From positions 1 to 51,021 of the forward strand of contig JBDZUV010000003.1 of NCBI GenBank assembly GCA_040255345.1: a DNA stretch of 51,021 nucleotides. The letters are read 5' to 3'. The notes below the pieces were generated by a model. The model made no database searches, was not told the origin of the DNA, and was given only the letters and a program-made list of their open reading frames with translations. This DNA comes from JAFDWI01 sp040255345 (lineage in GTDB: Bacteria; Actinomycetota; Acidimicrobiia; Acidimicrobiales; Iamiaceae). This document shows, piece by piece, positions 17,461 to 25,579 of the stretch. Within the stretch, counting starts at the first letter, position 1. Every line of letters begins with the position of its first letter. The position numbers were made by a program, and so were the translations under genes.

Positions 17461-17856
17461 CGACCTCCGGTGCGGATCGGACGCGGGCCGGACTCCTGAA
17501 TCGTCTCCAGCATTCCCGGATCGTCTGAGCGCGTCACGGTGGCCACAGCCGGCGTGCGGCGCCACCACGCTGGGGTGGCCACGCTCGGTGGGCCGCGCCG
17601 GGCTAGCCGCGCCGGGGTAGCCGCGCCCGGGTAGCCGCGGCGGGTTGCCGGACTTGGATTGCCAGGCGGGGTTGCCGGGCGGGGTCGCGAGGCCGGGTCT
17701 GCCGAGGGCTGAAGGGGGGATGGCCGCACCCCGTATGGGCTGGTTGGCTCACCGCGGCATTCACCGGTCTACCCCCTTTCACGAGGCGTCGTGGTGGCGT
17801 TCGATGGTGGGTGACGGCGGCGACGACGAGGCGCCGCGCAACCCCAAGGAGAACCG
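17461..17856. other. Intergenic region after nadB
   Basis: About 400 bases without a convincing gene. It holds two copies of the palindrome GTGGCCAC (17539-17546 and 17575-17582) and then the degenerate 14-bp tandem repeat listed separately. The last 30 bases carry the AAGGAGA ribosome-binding site of the lipoprotein gene. No clear promoter was recognised. Small open frames here have atypical composition and no recognisable product. Confidence 0.5.
17592..17706 (+). repeat. Degenerate 14-bp GC-rich tandem repeat
   Basis: Four neighbouring units of 14 bases start at 17592, 17606, 17620 and 17634 on the pattern GCCGCGCCGGGGTA. They are followed by four or so decayed units of 13-14 bases ending in GGTTG or GGTCG. 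It lies between nadB and the accessory block and could be slippage-generated or a relic of an insertion boundary. Confidence 0.65.
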
Positions 17857-18741
17857 ATGCACCTCCGGACCACCACCCACCGGGTCGTGACCGCAGCCCT
17901 GGCCACGACCATTTCGATCGCTGCGCTCGGGGCCTGTGGGAGTTCGAGTGACTCGGCCTCGAAGGCGACCGACACCAGCGCGGCCGCAGCGGTGGGAACG
18001 ACGACAGCGGCAGCCACGGCCTCGACCGATGCCGGCGAGGTGCCTTCCGCGGCATCGGGCACCTGTGATGCATGGCTCGCCGTCGAACGTGCCGCGAGCG
18101 AAGGGCCCGACAGCGGAGACGGTCCACCATCTCCGACGCAGATCGTCGCGTTCGCCGAGAAGCTCCAGCCGCTGATCGCCACGGTCGCCGATGGCGCGCC
18201 GAACGAGGTCGCCGACCCCATCGGCACGGTGAAGCAGATCATCGACGACGCCGCGGCCGACGACACCGGTGCGGCCGGCCAGAAGCTCGATCCGTCGAAC
18301 CCAGCGCTTGCGGCGCCCCTGGCGAAGGTCGAGGAGTGGGCGTACGGGAGCTGTGGGTACACCCAGATCGACGTCATGGGCAAGGACTATGCATTCGATG
18401 GCGTTCCCAACGAGGTGAAGGCCGGTCCGGCGAGCTTCAAGTTCATGAACATGTCGCATGTCGAGACCCACGAGATGGCGCTCTTGAAGGTCGGGAACGG
18501 GGTTTCCACCAAGGAAGTCGTCGACGCGCTGAAGAAGGACGCGCACGCCGCGCAGCAGACCTACGGCTCGAAGGTGACCTTCGTTTCCGAGACCTCCGCC
18601 GAGCCGGGCAAGACGAGCTACACGATCGCCGATCTCGAGGCCGGCGACTATGTCATCGTCTGCTTGATTCCCCAGGGTGGCAAGGACGGCGGGACGCCAC
18701 ACGCTCAGCTCGGGATGGTGAGCACGCTCACCGTGCGGTAG
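17857..18741 (+). CDS. Secreted lipoprotein with cupredoxin-like C-terminal domain
   Basis: A 294-residue exported protein. It has a signal peptide with lipobox LGAC (Cys about residue 27), a Ser/Thr/Ala-rich linker to about residue 65, a helical region, and a beta domain from about 170. That domain contains VKAGPASFKFMNMS, then ETHEMALL, then YVIVCLIP and TPHAQLGM. The order His-Cys-His-Met fits type 1 copper ligands, but the Cys-His spacing of 13 residues is longer than in plastocyanin, so copper binding is inference. AAGGAGA precedes ATG 17857 by 6-7 bases. A strong hairpin follows, so it is probably transcribed alone. Confidence 0.75.
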   Translation: MHLRTTTHRVVTAALATTISIAALGACGSSSDSASKATDTSAAAAVGTTTAAATASTDAGEVPSAASGTCDAWLAVERAASEGPDSGDGPPSPTQIVAFAEKLQPLIATVADGAPNEVADPIGTVKQIIDDAAADDTGAAGQKLDPSNPALAAPLAKVEEWAYGSCGYTQIDVMGKDYAFDGVPNEVKAGPASFKFMNMSHVETHEMALLKVGNGVSTKEVVDALKKDAHAAQQTYGSKVTFVSETSAEPGKTSYTIADLEAGDYVIVCLIPQGGKDGGTPHAQLGMVSTLTVR

Positions 18742-18781
18742 GCGGCCACGGATCCGATCCCTCCGGTGGCGGGAAGGCAAC

Positions 18782-18819
18782 GGGCCATGTGGTCGGCGGC
18801 GGAGCCGGCCACATGGCCC
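18782..18819 (+). terminator. Strong intrinsic-type hairpin after the lipoprotein gene
   Basis: The outer arms GGGCCATGTGG (18782-18792) and CCACATGGCCC (18809-18819) pair perfectly. The stem continues through one T-G pair and CGGC/GCCG to give 16 pairs with a 6-base loop. A T/C-rich stretch (CCCTTCTTCTCTC) follows some 20 bases later. The position, 40 bases after the lipoprotein stop and before the ABC gene, fits a terminator. Confidence 0.8.
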
Positions 18820-18831
18820 TTCGCGTGGTCG

Positions 18832-18837
18832 TACAAT
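18832..18837 (+). promoter_or_regulatory. Candidate -10 box of the ABC-kinase operon
   Basis: TACAAT matches the TATAAT consensus at five of six positions and lies 22 bases before the ABC ATPase start, directly after the terminator hairpin. No good -35 was found; the -35 region would lie in the hairpin's 3' arm. Confidence 0.4.
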
Positions 18838-18858
18838 CCCTTCTTCTCTCTGGGCGAT

Positions 18859-19632
18859 ATGACTTCTCGACCGATCGATCGATGTGACGGGCCGGTGTTG
18901 CGGATCCGCGGACTACGGCGCACCTTCCAGGCGACGTCGGCCCCGGTGCGCGCCCTGCGCGGTGTCGATCTCGAGGTCGACCACGGCGAGTTCGTCGCCT
19001 TGATGGGGCCGTCGGGGAGCGGCAAGTCGTCGCTGCTCAAACTGGTCGCCGGACTCGACCGGCCCGACGGTGGCGAGGTGTGCGTCGCCGGGAGATCGCT
19101 CGCGGGGCTCGACGACGACGACCTGGCACGCATGCGTCGCCGACACATCGGCTTCGTCTTCCAGTTCTTCGAGTTGCTCGAGGACATGACCGCCCTCGAG
19201 AACGTGGCCATGGCTGCGCTGCTGGGCGGACTGCGGCGGCGGCGTGCCGAAGAGCGGGCCCTGGCGATGCTCGACCTGGTGGCCCTCGGCGACCGCTCGA
19301 CCGCGGCACCCGGCGTGCTCTCGGGAGGCGAACGCCAGCGCCTGGCACTCGCCCGGGCATTGGCGAACGACCCGACGTTGGTGGTGGCCGACGAGCCGAC
19401 CGGAGCTCTCGACACGGCGGGCACCGATGAGATCCTCGAGCTGCTACGGCGACTGCACGCCGACGGGCAGACGATCCTGTTGGTGACCCACGATCCACGG
19501 GTCGCGGCGATCGCCGACCGGGTCGTGCACCTCGTCGACGGCAGGGTCGCGCCCGGCGGGGTCCCATCCGGCGGGTTGCCATCCGGCGGGGTACCAGTGG
19601 CGTCAGGTTCCGAAATGCCCGCAGGCTCCTGA
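18859..19632 (+). CDS. ABC transporter ATP-binding protein (LolD/MacB type)
   Basis: A 257-residue ATPase partner of the FtsX-type permease that follows one base after its stop. Seen: Walker A GPSGSGKSS, Q-loop FVFQFFELLEDMTALENV, signature LSGGERQRLALARAL, Walker B VVADEPTGALD and the H-loop VTHD. The Q-loop and PTGALD patterns are typical of LolD/MacB-like mechanotransmission ABC systems rather than importers. The C-terminal tail consists of short Gly/Pro repeats (GGVPS, GGLPS, GGVPV) coded by a 15-bp tandem repeat at about 19553-19597. ATG 18859 was chosen because upstream sequence is hairpin and promoter. Confidence 0.93.
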   Translation: MTSRPIDRCDGPVLRIRGLRRTFQATSAPVRALRGVDLEVDHGEFVALMGPSGSGKSSLLKLVAGLDRPDGGEVCVAGRSLAGLDDDDLARMRRRHIGFVFQFFELLEDMTALENVAMAALLGGLRRRRAEERALAMLDLVALGDRSTAAPGVLSGGERQRLALARALANDPTLVVADEPTGALDTAGTDEILELLRRLHADGQTILLVTHDPRVAAIADRVVHLVDGRVAPGGVPSGGLPSGGVPVASGSEMPAGS

Positions 19633-19633
19633 G

Positions 19634-22045
19634 ATGGCCACCTGGCACGCGGCCTGGTACCGGTCACGGGTCGAGTTGCGGCGGCGGGTCGGCACGATCG
19701 CCTTCGTGGCGATGCTCGTCGCTCTCGTCGTCGGCGGCGTGCTGGGCGTCGCCATCGGCGATCGGCGGAATGCCACGGCATTCGACCGCTACATCGCAGG
19801 CGGTGGCGGTCCCGATCTGTTGGTGACCCCCGGTCAGGCAGACGATCGCAGCCCGGGCGTGCAGACCGCGGCGGTCCGTGCGGTGCCGGGGGTGACGCGG
19901 GCGTCCGAGATCGCCGGGTTCGCCGCGATGCCCGCTCCGGACGTCGCAGGCGAACCACGACGGGACTGGGCCTTCGAGATGGACGGGCCGACCGATGCGC
20001 GGCTGTTGCGCGACCAGATGCGGCCGATCATGGTGGCCGGCCGCCCGGCCGGGCCGCGCCGCGCGGACGAGGCGATCGTCAACACCGAGCTGGCGAACCG
20101 GTTCGGCATCGACGTCGGTGACCGCTTCGCCGTGCAGATCTTCCTCGCCCCCGACGATCGGACGGGCACGCGTGTGCCGCTGCACATCACCGGCATCGCG
20201 CGGTTCCCCGACGAGATCCTGCGCGCGGAGAACCGGCGAGAGTCCGTGGTGTTCACGTCGCTGGCCTTCGTCCAGGCACATCGAGAATCGGTCGCGTACC
20301 ACCTGATCGCCGTCGATCTCGACGACCCCGCGTCCGACACCGTTGCCGTGTCGCGCGCCGTGACGGCGACGTCGCCGCGGGCCCCGCCGGGATTCGCCAC
20401 GATGATCCAACGTCGGTCCGACGTGCGCCTCGCCACGTGCGCGGTCAATTCCACGATGATCATGTTCGATCTCATCTTCGGACTGCTCGGGCTGATCGTG
20501 CTGGCCCAGGTGCTGCGCCGGGTGTCGACGTCGCGGGCGGGAGACGACGCGGTGCTCGCCGCGATCGGTGCGCCGGTGCGGACGCGTCTGGTGGTGGCCC
20601 TGGCGGTGCCGACCGTGGGCATCGCGCTCGGCCTGGCCGCAGGGTCGGTGCTGGCCACATCGATCGCTTCGCGATTTCCCGTCGGACTCGCACGCCGCGC
20701 CGAACTGCACCCGGGGCTGGACGTCAACTGGGCGTGGACGCTCGTCGGCATGGGGATCGCGGCGGTGACCCTGGGCCTGCTGGCCGCGGGCGTCGCCTGG
20801 CAGACCCTGACCCTGCCGTCGCGGCGGGTGCGTCTGCATCGCCCGGCGCGGTTCGCGACGAGGCTGCGGCGGGCCGGTGTGCCCCTGACCTTCGTGGAAG
20901 GCGCACGCCGCGCCCTGTCCTGGTCGCCGGGGCGGGATTCGACGCGCCGGGGCATCGTCGGAGTGGTGATCGGCGTCACCGGCATCGTCCTCGCCGTCGT
21001 GTTTCTCGCCAACGTCCAGGCATTGGTGCATGCACCGGACCGCTTCGGGTGGACCTGGGACGAGCTGATCGAGACGAACGTGGCGCCCGGCTCGGGCGCG
21101 GCGCGTGACGCGATCGCCGCGGCCACGGCGAGCCCTGCGGTCGAGGCCGTCGCGGCATTCTCGCCGATGCCGCTCCGGGTCGACGGCGTGCGCGTTCCGG
21201 CGGTCGTGGCCGATCAGGGGACGCCTCCGGTTCCGGTCACCATCGTGAAGGGCGAGGTTCCGACGGGTCCGTCGCAGGTCGCGCTCGGTGGTCTCACGAT
21301 GCGGCGTCTCGGCATCGACGTGGGGGACCGTGTCCGCCTGTCGGTGCCCTCCGTGGCGAAGTCGGTGTCGGTGACCGTGGTCGGCGAGGTCGTGTTGCCC
21401 GCGATCGGCGTGGAACCGGCGGCCGACATGACCGGGCCGGGAACCGGCGCCTATGTGCCCCTGGCCGCGGCCCGGCCGCTCACCACGGTGGCTCAGATCG
21501 GCCTGGCCGTGCGCTTCGTGGCCGATGCGGGCCCTGCGGAGCGAGCGGCCGTGCTCGAACCGTTCCGGTCCGCACTGGCCCACGGCGATGCGCTCAGGGT
21601 GAGCGGCGACCAGCGACCCGACGACATCGTCGGTCTCGCCGAGATCGGCCCCCTCCCGGGCCTGCTCGCCGCGTCGCTCGCGCTCCTGCTGGTGGTCGAG
21701 TTCGGTCTCACCCTGGTGTCCGCCACCAGGTCGCGGCGACGCGACCTGGCCGTACTCGCAGCGATGGGATTCGTGCGGCGCCAGGTCGTCGGCGTGGTGC
21801 TCGCCGAGGCGGTGATCGCCTCGATCGTGGCGACGGCCCTCGGAACGCTCCTGGGAGTGGCGCTCGGCCGCTTCGCGTGGCTGGTCATGACCGGTGACCT
21901 CGCCATCGCCGACACCACCGTCACGCCCTTCGCCACGGTGGCCCTCGTCGCGGTGGCGGTGGTGCTCGGCACCGCGCTGGTGGCGTTGGGCCCGGCGTGG
22001 TCGGCGGCACGGAGCCCGGTGGCGTCGACGTTGGCGAGCGAATGA
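19634..22045 (+). CDS. FtsX-like ABC transporter permease
   Basis: An 803-residue integral membrane protein. The N-terminal helix (VGTIAFVAMLVALVVGGVLG) is followed by a large extracytoplasmic domain (about residues 45-270), then several helices (about 275-390), a second helix-periplasmic domain unit (about 435-670), and three C-terminal helices with VSATRSRRRDLAVLAAMGF between them. This is the duplicated MacB/FtsX arrangement seen in actinobacterial ABC systems that respond to antimicrobials or move lipids and lipoproteins. The substrate is unknown. It is encoded 1 base after the ATPase and overlaps the kinase start by 4 bases. Confidence 0.9.
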   Translation: MATWHAAWYRSRVELRRRVGTIAFVAMLVALVVGGVLGVAIGDRRNATAFDRYIAGGGGPDLLVTPGQADDRSPGVQTAAVRAVPGVTRASEIAGFAAMPAPDVAGEPRRDWAFEMDGPTDARLLRDQMRPIMVAGRPAGPRRADEAIVNTELANRFGIDVGDRFAVQIFLAPDDRTGTRVPLHITGIARFPDEILRAENRRESVVFTSLAFVQAHRESVAYHLIAVDLDDPASDTVAVSRAVTATSPRAPPGFATMIQRRSDVRLATCAVNSTMIMFDLIFGLLGLIVLAQVLRRVSTSRAGDDAVLAAIGAPVRTRLVVALAVPTVGIALGLAAGSVLATSIASRFPVGLARRAELHPGLDVNWAWTLVGMGIAAVTLGLLAAGVAWQTLTLPSRRVRLHRPARFATRLRRAGVPLTFVEGARRALSWSPGRDSTRRGIVGVVIGVTGIVLAVVFLANVQALVHAPDRFGWTWDELIETNVAPGSGAARDAIAAATASPAVEAVAAFSPMPLRVDGVRVPAVVADQGTPPVPVTIVKGEVPTGPSQVALGGLTMRRLGIDVGDRVRLSVPSVAKSVSVTVVGEVVLPAIGVEPAADMTGPGTGAYVPLAAARPLTTVAQIGLAVRFVADAGPAERAAVLEPFRSALAHGDALRVSGDQRPDDIVGLAEIGPLPGLLAASLALLLVVEFGLTLVSATRSRRRDLAVLAAMGFVRRQVVGVVLAEAVIASIVATALGTLLGVALGRFAWLVMTGDLAIADTTVTPFATVALVAVAVVLGTALVALGPAWSAARSPVASTLASE

Positions 22046-24207
22046 CCGCCGCGACCGCACCGACCGCCCCGGGGCCGGAGCTGCAGCTTCGGGTCGCGCC
22101 GGCCCGGCCGGCCCCGAGGGCTTGGGCGGCGCTGGCACTGGGCGGTGTCGGGGTGGTCGCTCTGCTCGTCCCGCTCGTGCACGGCTGGCGCCGGCCGGGC
22201 GACATCGACACGTCGGTCGCGGTGGCGATCCTGCTCGGGTGTTGGCTCGTCGCGGCCGTCCAGCACTCGTGGCGAGGGCGTTCCGAGCCGCTCGGCATGC
22301 TCCTGTGGGCGGGCGCGACCGCGGGAACGGTCGGATTCGTGGCGCGTACGTGGACGGTCGGCGCTTCGAGCGCTGCCGACGGTGCCCTCGGTGTGGTCGG
22401 TGTGGTCGGTGTGATCGGTGCGTTCGGCGACTGTGTCGGCTCCGCGGTGCTGTTCCACCTGGCGGTCGGGTTGCCGTCGGGGCGGCTGGGTTCTGCCGGT
22501 CGTCGGGTCGCGGTGGGGGCCGCCTCTGTCGCCGCGTTCGGCATGTTCGTCACCTTGTGGGCCGTCGGCGACACGGGATGGATCCGGTTCGTGCCGGTGG
22601 CCACGATCACGATCGGGGTCGCCGGAGGCGGTTGGGCGATGTTCACGCGCTACCAGGTCACCGGCCCCGTGGAGCGTCGTCGGTTGCAGTGGTTCGCGGC
22701 CGCCGCCGGCGTGGTGGCCGTGTGGTCGGTCGTGGTGACCACGTCGAACGTGTTGTTCGAATGGCCACGACCGATCGGGATGCTCGAGGTGCTCGTCACG
22801 GGTCTGTTGCCGCTCGCGTTGGCGACCGACCAGACCCGGATCGCGCAGCGTCGGTCCGAGCGGTTCGCGCTGGTGATGTTCCATCTGGTGGCGTGGGTCG
22901 TGTTGGTGTGCGGCATGCTCGTGTTGTTCGTGCCGGGGCTGGTGCACCGCCCTCGTGTGGGTCAACGTGGGTTGGTCGCCGCGACGATCGCGGCATTGGC
23001 GGGCGCGGCCGCGTTGGTGCCGGTGGTCCGCCCGTGGCTCGCCGAGCTGGCCGACCGGGTGGTGCACGGCGACCGGCATCCGGCCGACGACGCGCTGCGG
23101 GTGCTCGCGCAGCGGCGGGCCCGATCGGCGCGCCTGGACGATCTGCTCCGCGACGTGGTCGACGCACTCGGATCGGGTCTGGCTGCGAGCGCAGTCGAGT
23201 TGTGGCAGCGCGTGGGGCCCGGCACCTTCGAGTGCACGGTGGCGAACCCAGCAGAAGTGCACGCGTCGTTGCGGGTTCCCGAGACCGCGGAGTGGGCGTT
23301 GCTGGGTCGTGGCCTGGCGGGCCCGGACGCGACGGCGGTGTGGTTGCCGGACCTGTCCGACGCGTCGTCGGATCGGCGGTTCCGGGTCGTGCCGGTCTGT
23401 TATGCCGGTGAACTGCTGGCTCTGGTGATCATCCGCCGTGAGCTCGACGCAGACGACTTCTCCGATGAGGATCAGTCGATTCTCACCGAGGTGGCGCGTC
23501 AGCTCGGTCTCGTGCTCCACAACGCCCATCTGGATTCGACCCTGACCGAGACCCTCGACGAGCTCCACGCGCAGGCGGTCGAGCTGCGGGCGTCCCGTGC
23601 CCGGGTGGTCGCGGCCGCCGATGCCGGTCGTCGCCGGATCGAGCGGGATCTGCACGACGGCGCCCAGCAGCAGTTGGTGGCTCTGGCGGTGTCACTCGGT
23701 GTGCTGCGTGAGGTCGTCGTGAGTGACCCCGACGACGCCCTGGTGATCATCGACGAACTGCGTTCCGAGGTGCAGACCGCCATCGACGACATGCGGGCGC
23801 TCGCGCACGGCATCTACCCGCCCCTGCTCGCCTCGCGGGGGTTGACCGAGGCGATCGCCGCGGCGACCCGTCGGGGAGGCGGCGAGTCGGTGACGTTCTG
23901 CTCGGAAGGTATCGACCGCTATGCCCCCGAGGTCGAGGCGGCCGTCTACTTCTGCTGCCTCGAGGCTCTCCAGAACGCTGCCAAGCACGCGCCCGGGTCG
24001 CCGGTGGACGTGACGTTGGCCAGCGACGGTACGTCGCTTCGTTTCGAGATCACCGATCGGGGGCCCGGCTTCGGCGCGGCGGTCGAGTCGTCGGGACAGG
24101 GGCGGATCAACATGGCCGACCGGATCGGCGCGGTCGGCGGCACGCTCCACTGGCGCAACGCACCCGAGGGTGGCGCCGTGGTCGCCGGATCGGTCCCGAT
24201 TCGCTGA
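22042..24207 (+). CDS. NarL-type membrane sensor histidine kinase
   Basis: A 721-residue sensor with nine or ten hydrophobic segments in residues 25-340, a GAF-like domain (about 355-490), a short coiled coil, the HisKA_3 motif RRRIERDLHDGAQQQL carrying the phospho-accepting His, and a HATPase domain with the N-box LEALQNAAKHAPG and ITDRGPGFG. The start overlaps the permease stop (ATGA), coupling kinase and transporter synthesis, so it probably senses a signal related to the transporter. Its presumed partners are the two response-regulator genes on the opposite strand just downstream. Confidence 0.92.
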   Translation: MTAATAPTAPGPELQLRVAPARPAPRAWAALALGGVGVVALLVPLVHGWRRPGDIDTSVAVAILLGCWLVAAVQHSWRGRSEPLGMLLWAGATAGTVGFVARTWTVGASSAADGALGVVGVVGVIGAFGDCVGSAVLFHLAVGLPSGRLGSAGRRVAVGAASVAAFGMFVTLWAVGDTGWIRFVPVATITIGVAGGGWAMFTRYQVTGPVERRRLQWFAAAAGVVAVWSVVVTTSNVLFEWPRPIGMLEVLVTGLLPLALATDQTRIAQRRSERFALVMFHLVAWVVLVCGMLVLFVPGLVHRPRVGQRGLVAATIAALAGAAALVPVVRPWLAELADRVVHGDRHPADDALRVLAQRRARSARLDDLLRDVVDALGSGLAASAVELWQRVGPGTFECTVANPAEVHASLRVPETAEWALLGRGLAGPDATAVWLPDLSDASSDRRFRVVPVCYAGELLALVIIRRELDADDFSDEDQSILTEVARQLGLVLHNAHLDSTLTETLDELHAQAVELRASRARVVAAADAGRRRIERDLHDGAQQQLVALAVSLGVLREVVVSDPDDALVIIDELRSEVQTAIDDMRALAHGIYPPLLASRGLTEAIAAATRRGGGESVTFCSEGIDRYAPEVEAAVYFCCLEALQNAAKHAPGSPVDVTLASDGTSLRFEITDRGPGFGAAVESSGQGRINMADRIGAVGGTLHWRNAPEGGAVVAGSVPIR

Positions 24208-24221
24208 CCGCCGACGTCGGC

Positions 24222-24620
24222 TCAGGCGAACATCGTGGCGACCGGCGCGCCGCCGTCGAGGATCGACCGCAGCACCGGCGCGGAGAGGTCCTCTTTGTGC
24301 AGGTAGGCGAGCGCGCCGCTGGTGGCCGCGCCGTCGGGAAGATCGGCGTTGGTGTAGGTCGACAGCAGGATGACCCTGGCGGCCGAATCGACGGCAAGCA
24401 CCCGCGGGGTCGCTTCGATGCCGTTGACGTCGGGAAGCTCGATGTCCATCAGCACGACGTCGGGCTGCAATCTGTCGCTCAGGTCGACCGCCGAGGCCGC
24501 GTCGGAGGCCTCGCCGACCAGGTCGAAGTCCGGTGCATGTGCCAGGAGTCGACGCGCCGCGACGAGAAAGGCGTCCTGGTCGTCGACGACGAGCACCGTG
24601 CGAGAGCTCCCCTGCGCCAT
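24222..24620 (-). CDS. Stand-alone response-regulator receiver domain protein
   Basis: A 132-residue single-domain receiver (CheY-like). Seen: VLVVDDQDAF acidic pocket, VVLMDIELPDVNG with the phosphorylatable Asp, LLSTYTN and YLHKED with the conserved Lys. There is no DNA-binding domain before the stop at 24222, so it would act by protein contact or as a phosphate sink. ATG 24620 was chosen because it starts the receiver fold directly; the open frame extends upstream to 24725 but that overlaps the next gene. It converges with the kinase gene, separated by 14 bases that form the palindrome GCCGACGTCGGC. Confidence 0.82.
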   Translation of the reverse strand: MAQGSSRTVLVVDDQDAFLVAARRLLAHAPDFDLVGEASDAASAVDLSDRLQPDVVLMDIELPDVNGIEATPRVLAVDSAARVILLSTYTNADLPDGAATSGALAYLHKEDLSAPVLRSILDGGAPVATMFA

Positions 24621-24696
24621 CGGCCCATCTTCGTCGACTCGGGCGGCGCCGAACAGGGCGGAGACTCCCCTTGTCGGGGTGCGGCCAGCCACACCG

Positions 24697-25389
24697 TCAG
24701 GAACGTGGCCCGGGCGCCCCTCCACCGTCCAGCCAGATCAGCACGGCCTTGACCCGGCGGTTCACGTCGGGCTCGTCGGTCAGATCGAGCTTGGCGAAGA
24801 TGTTGGTGGAGTGTTTCTCCACGGCGCGTTCCGACAGCACGAGCGAGGCGGCGATCGCCTGGTTGGACTTGCCCGAAGCCATCGCGGTGAGCACGTCGCG
24901 TTCCCGTGGGGTGAGTCGGTCGAGCACGCTCTGTCGACTCGCCCGCTGGCCGGTGACGAGCGCTTCGACGACCTCGGGGTCCACCACCGACCCGCCCCTG
25001 GCCACCCGCTCGATCGTGTCGACCAACTCGTCGATGTCCGCGACCCGCTCCTTGAGCAGGTACGCACGCTTGCCGGCGCCGTCTCCCAGCAACGCGACGG
25101 CGAATGCGGGTTCGACGAACTGACTGAGCACGACGACCCCGGTGTCGGGGCGGGTCCTGCGCACATGGTGTGCGGCCCGGAGCCCCTCGTCGGTCTGGGT
25201 CGGCGGCATACGGATGTCGGTGATCACGACGTCGGGCTCGTCGTGATCGATGCACTCGATCAGACAGGGCAGGTCGGCACACTCCGCGACCAGATCGATC
25301 CCGTCACGTCTCTCCAGCAGACGCGCGATGCCCGTCCGGAGCAACGCACTGTCCTCGGCGAGCACCACCCTGATCGTCACGCTCGACAA
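24697..25389 (-). CDS. NarL/FixJ family response regulator
   Basis: A 230-residue DNA-binding regulator. Receiver domain: VVLAEDSALLRTG, VVITDIRMPPTQTDEG (phospho-Asp), VVLSQF and AYLLKERV. LuxR-type HTH: LTPRERDVLTAMASGKSNQAIA followed by SERAVEKHSTNIFAKL. It is the likely output of the convergent histidine kinase. TTG 25389 stands 4 bases after GGGAGG; GTG 25380 is the alternative start with the same fold. It is divergent from the NRAMP-like gene, and the 190 bases between them may hold its own promoter. Confidence 0.9.
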   Translation of the reverse strand: MSSVTIRVVLAEDSALLRTGIARLLERRDGIDLVAECADLPCLIECIDHDEPDVVITDIRMPPTQTDEGLRAAHHVRRTRPDTGVVVLSQFVEPAFAVALLGDGAGKRAYLLKERVADIDELVDTIERVARGGSVVDPEVVEALVTGQRASRQSVLDRLTPRERDVLTAMASGKSNQAIAASLVLSERAVEKHSTNIFAKLDLTDEPDVNRRVKAVLIWLDGGGAPGPRS

Positions 25390-25579
25390 ACTACCTCCCG
25401 TGAATCTGCCTGCGATGGAGATCGCCGCCGCCGAACCGAGCGGGTGACCTCCACCGACCGCGGGCGGGAACGGTTTCGGGCGTCACGTCGTGGGTCCGCG
25501 ACGGCAGGGTCGCGTGCGGGGTGCACGTCGCCGCTGCGCGAATCCGCTTGCCGGTGCGCCGCCGGGGCAGTGACCGGCC

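Noticed and set aside
19664..22138. 824-codon minus-strand open frame
   Set aside because: It has His/Arg/Gly-rich composition and no domain motif; it is the shadow of the FtsX-like permease.
24210..24221. Palindrome GCCGACGTCGGC as terminator
   Set aside because: Without a loop sequence only four base pairs remain in a hairpin, and no T-run follows; it is too weak to list as a terminator.
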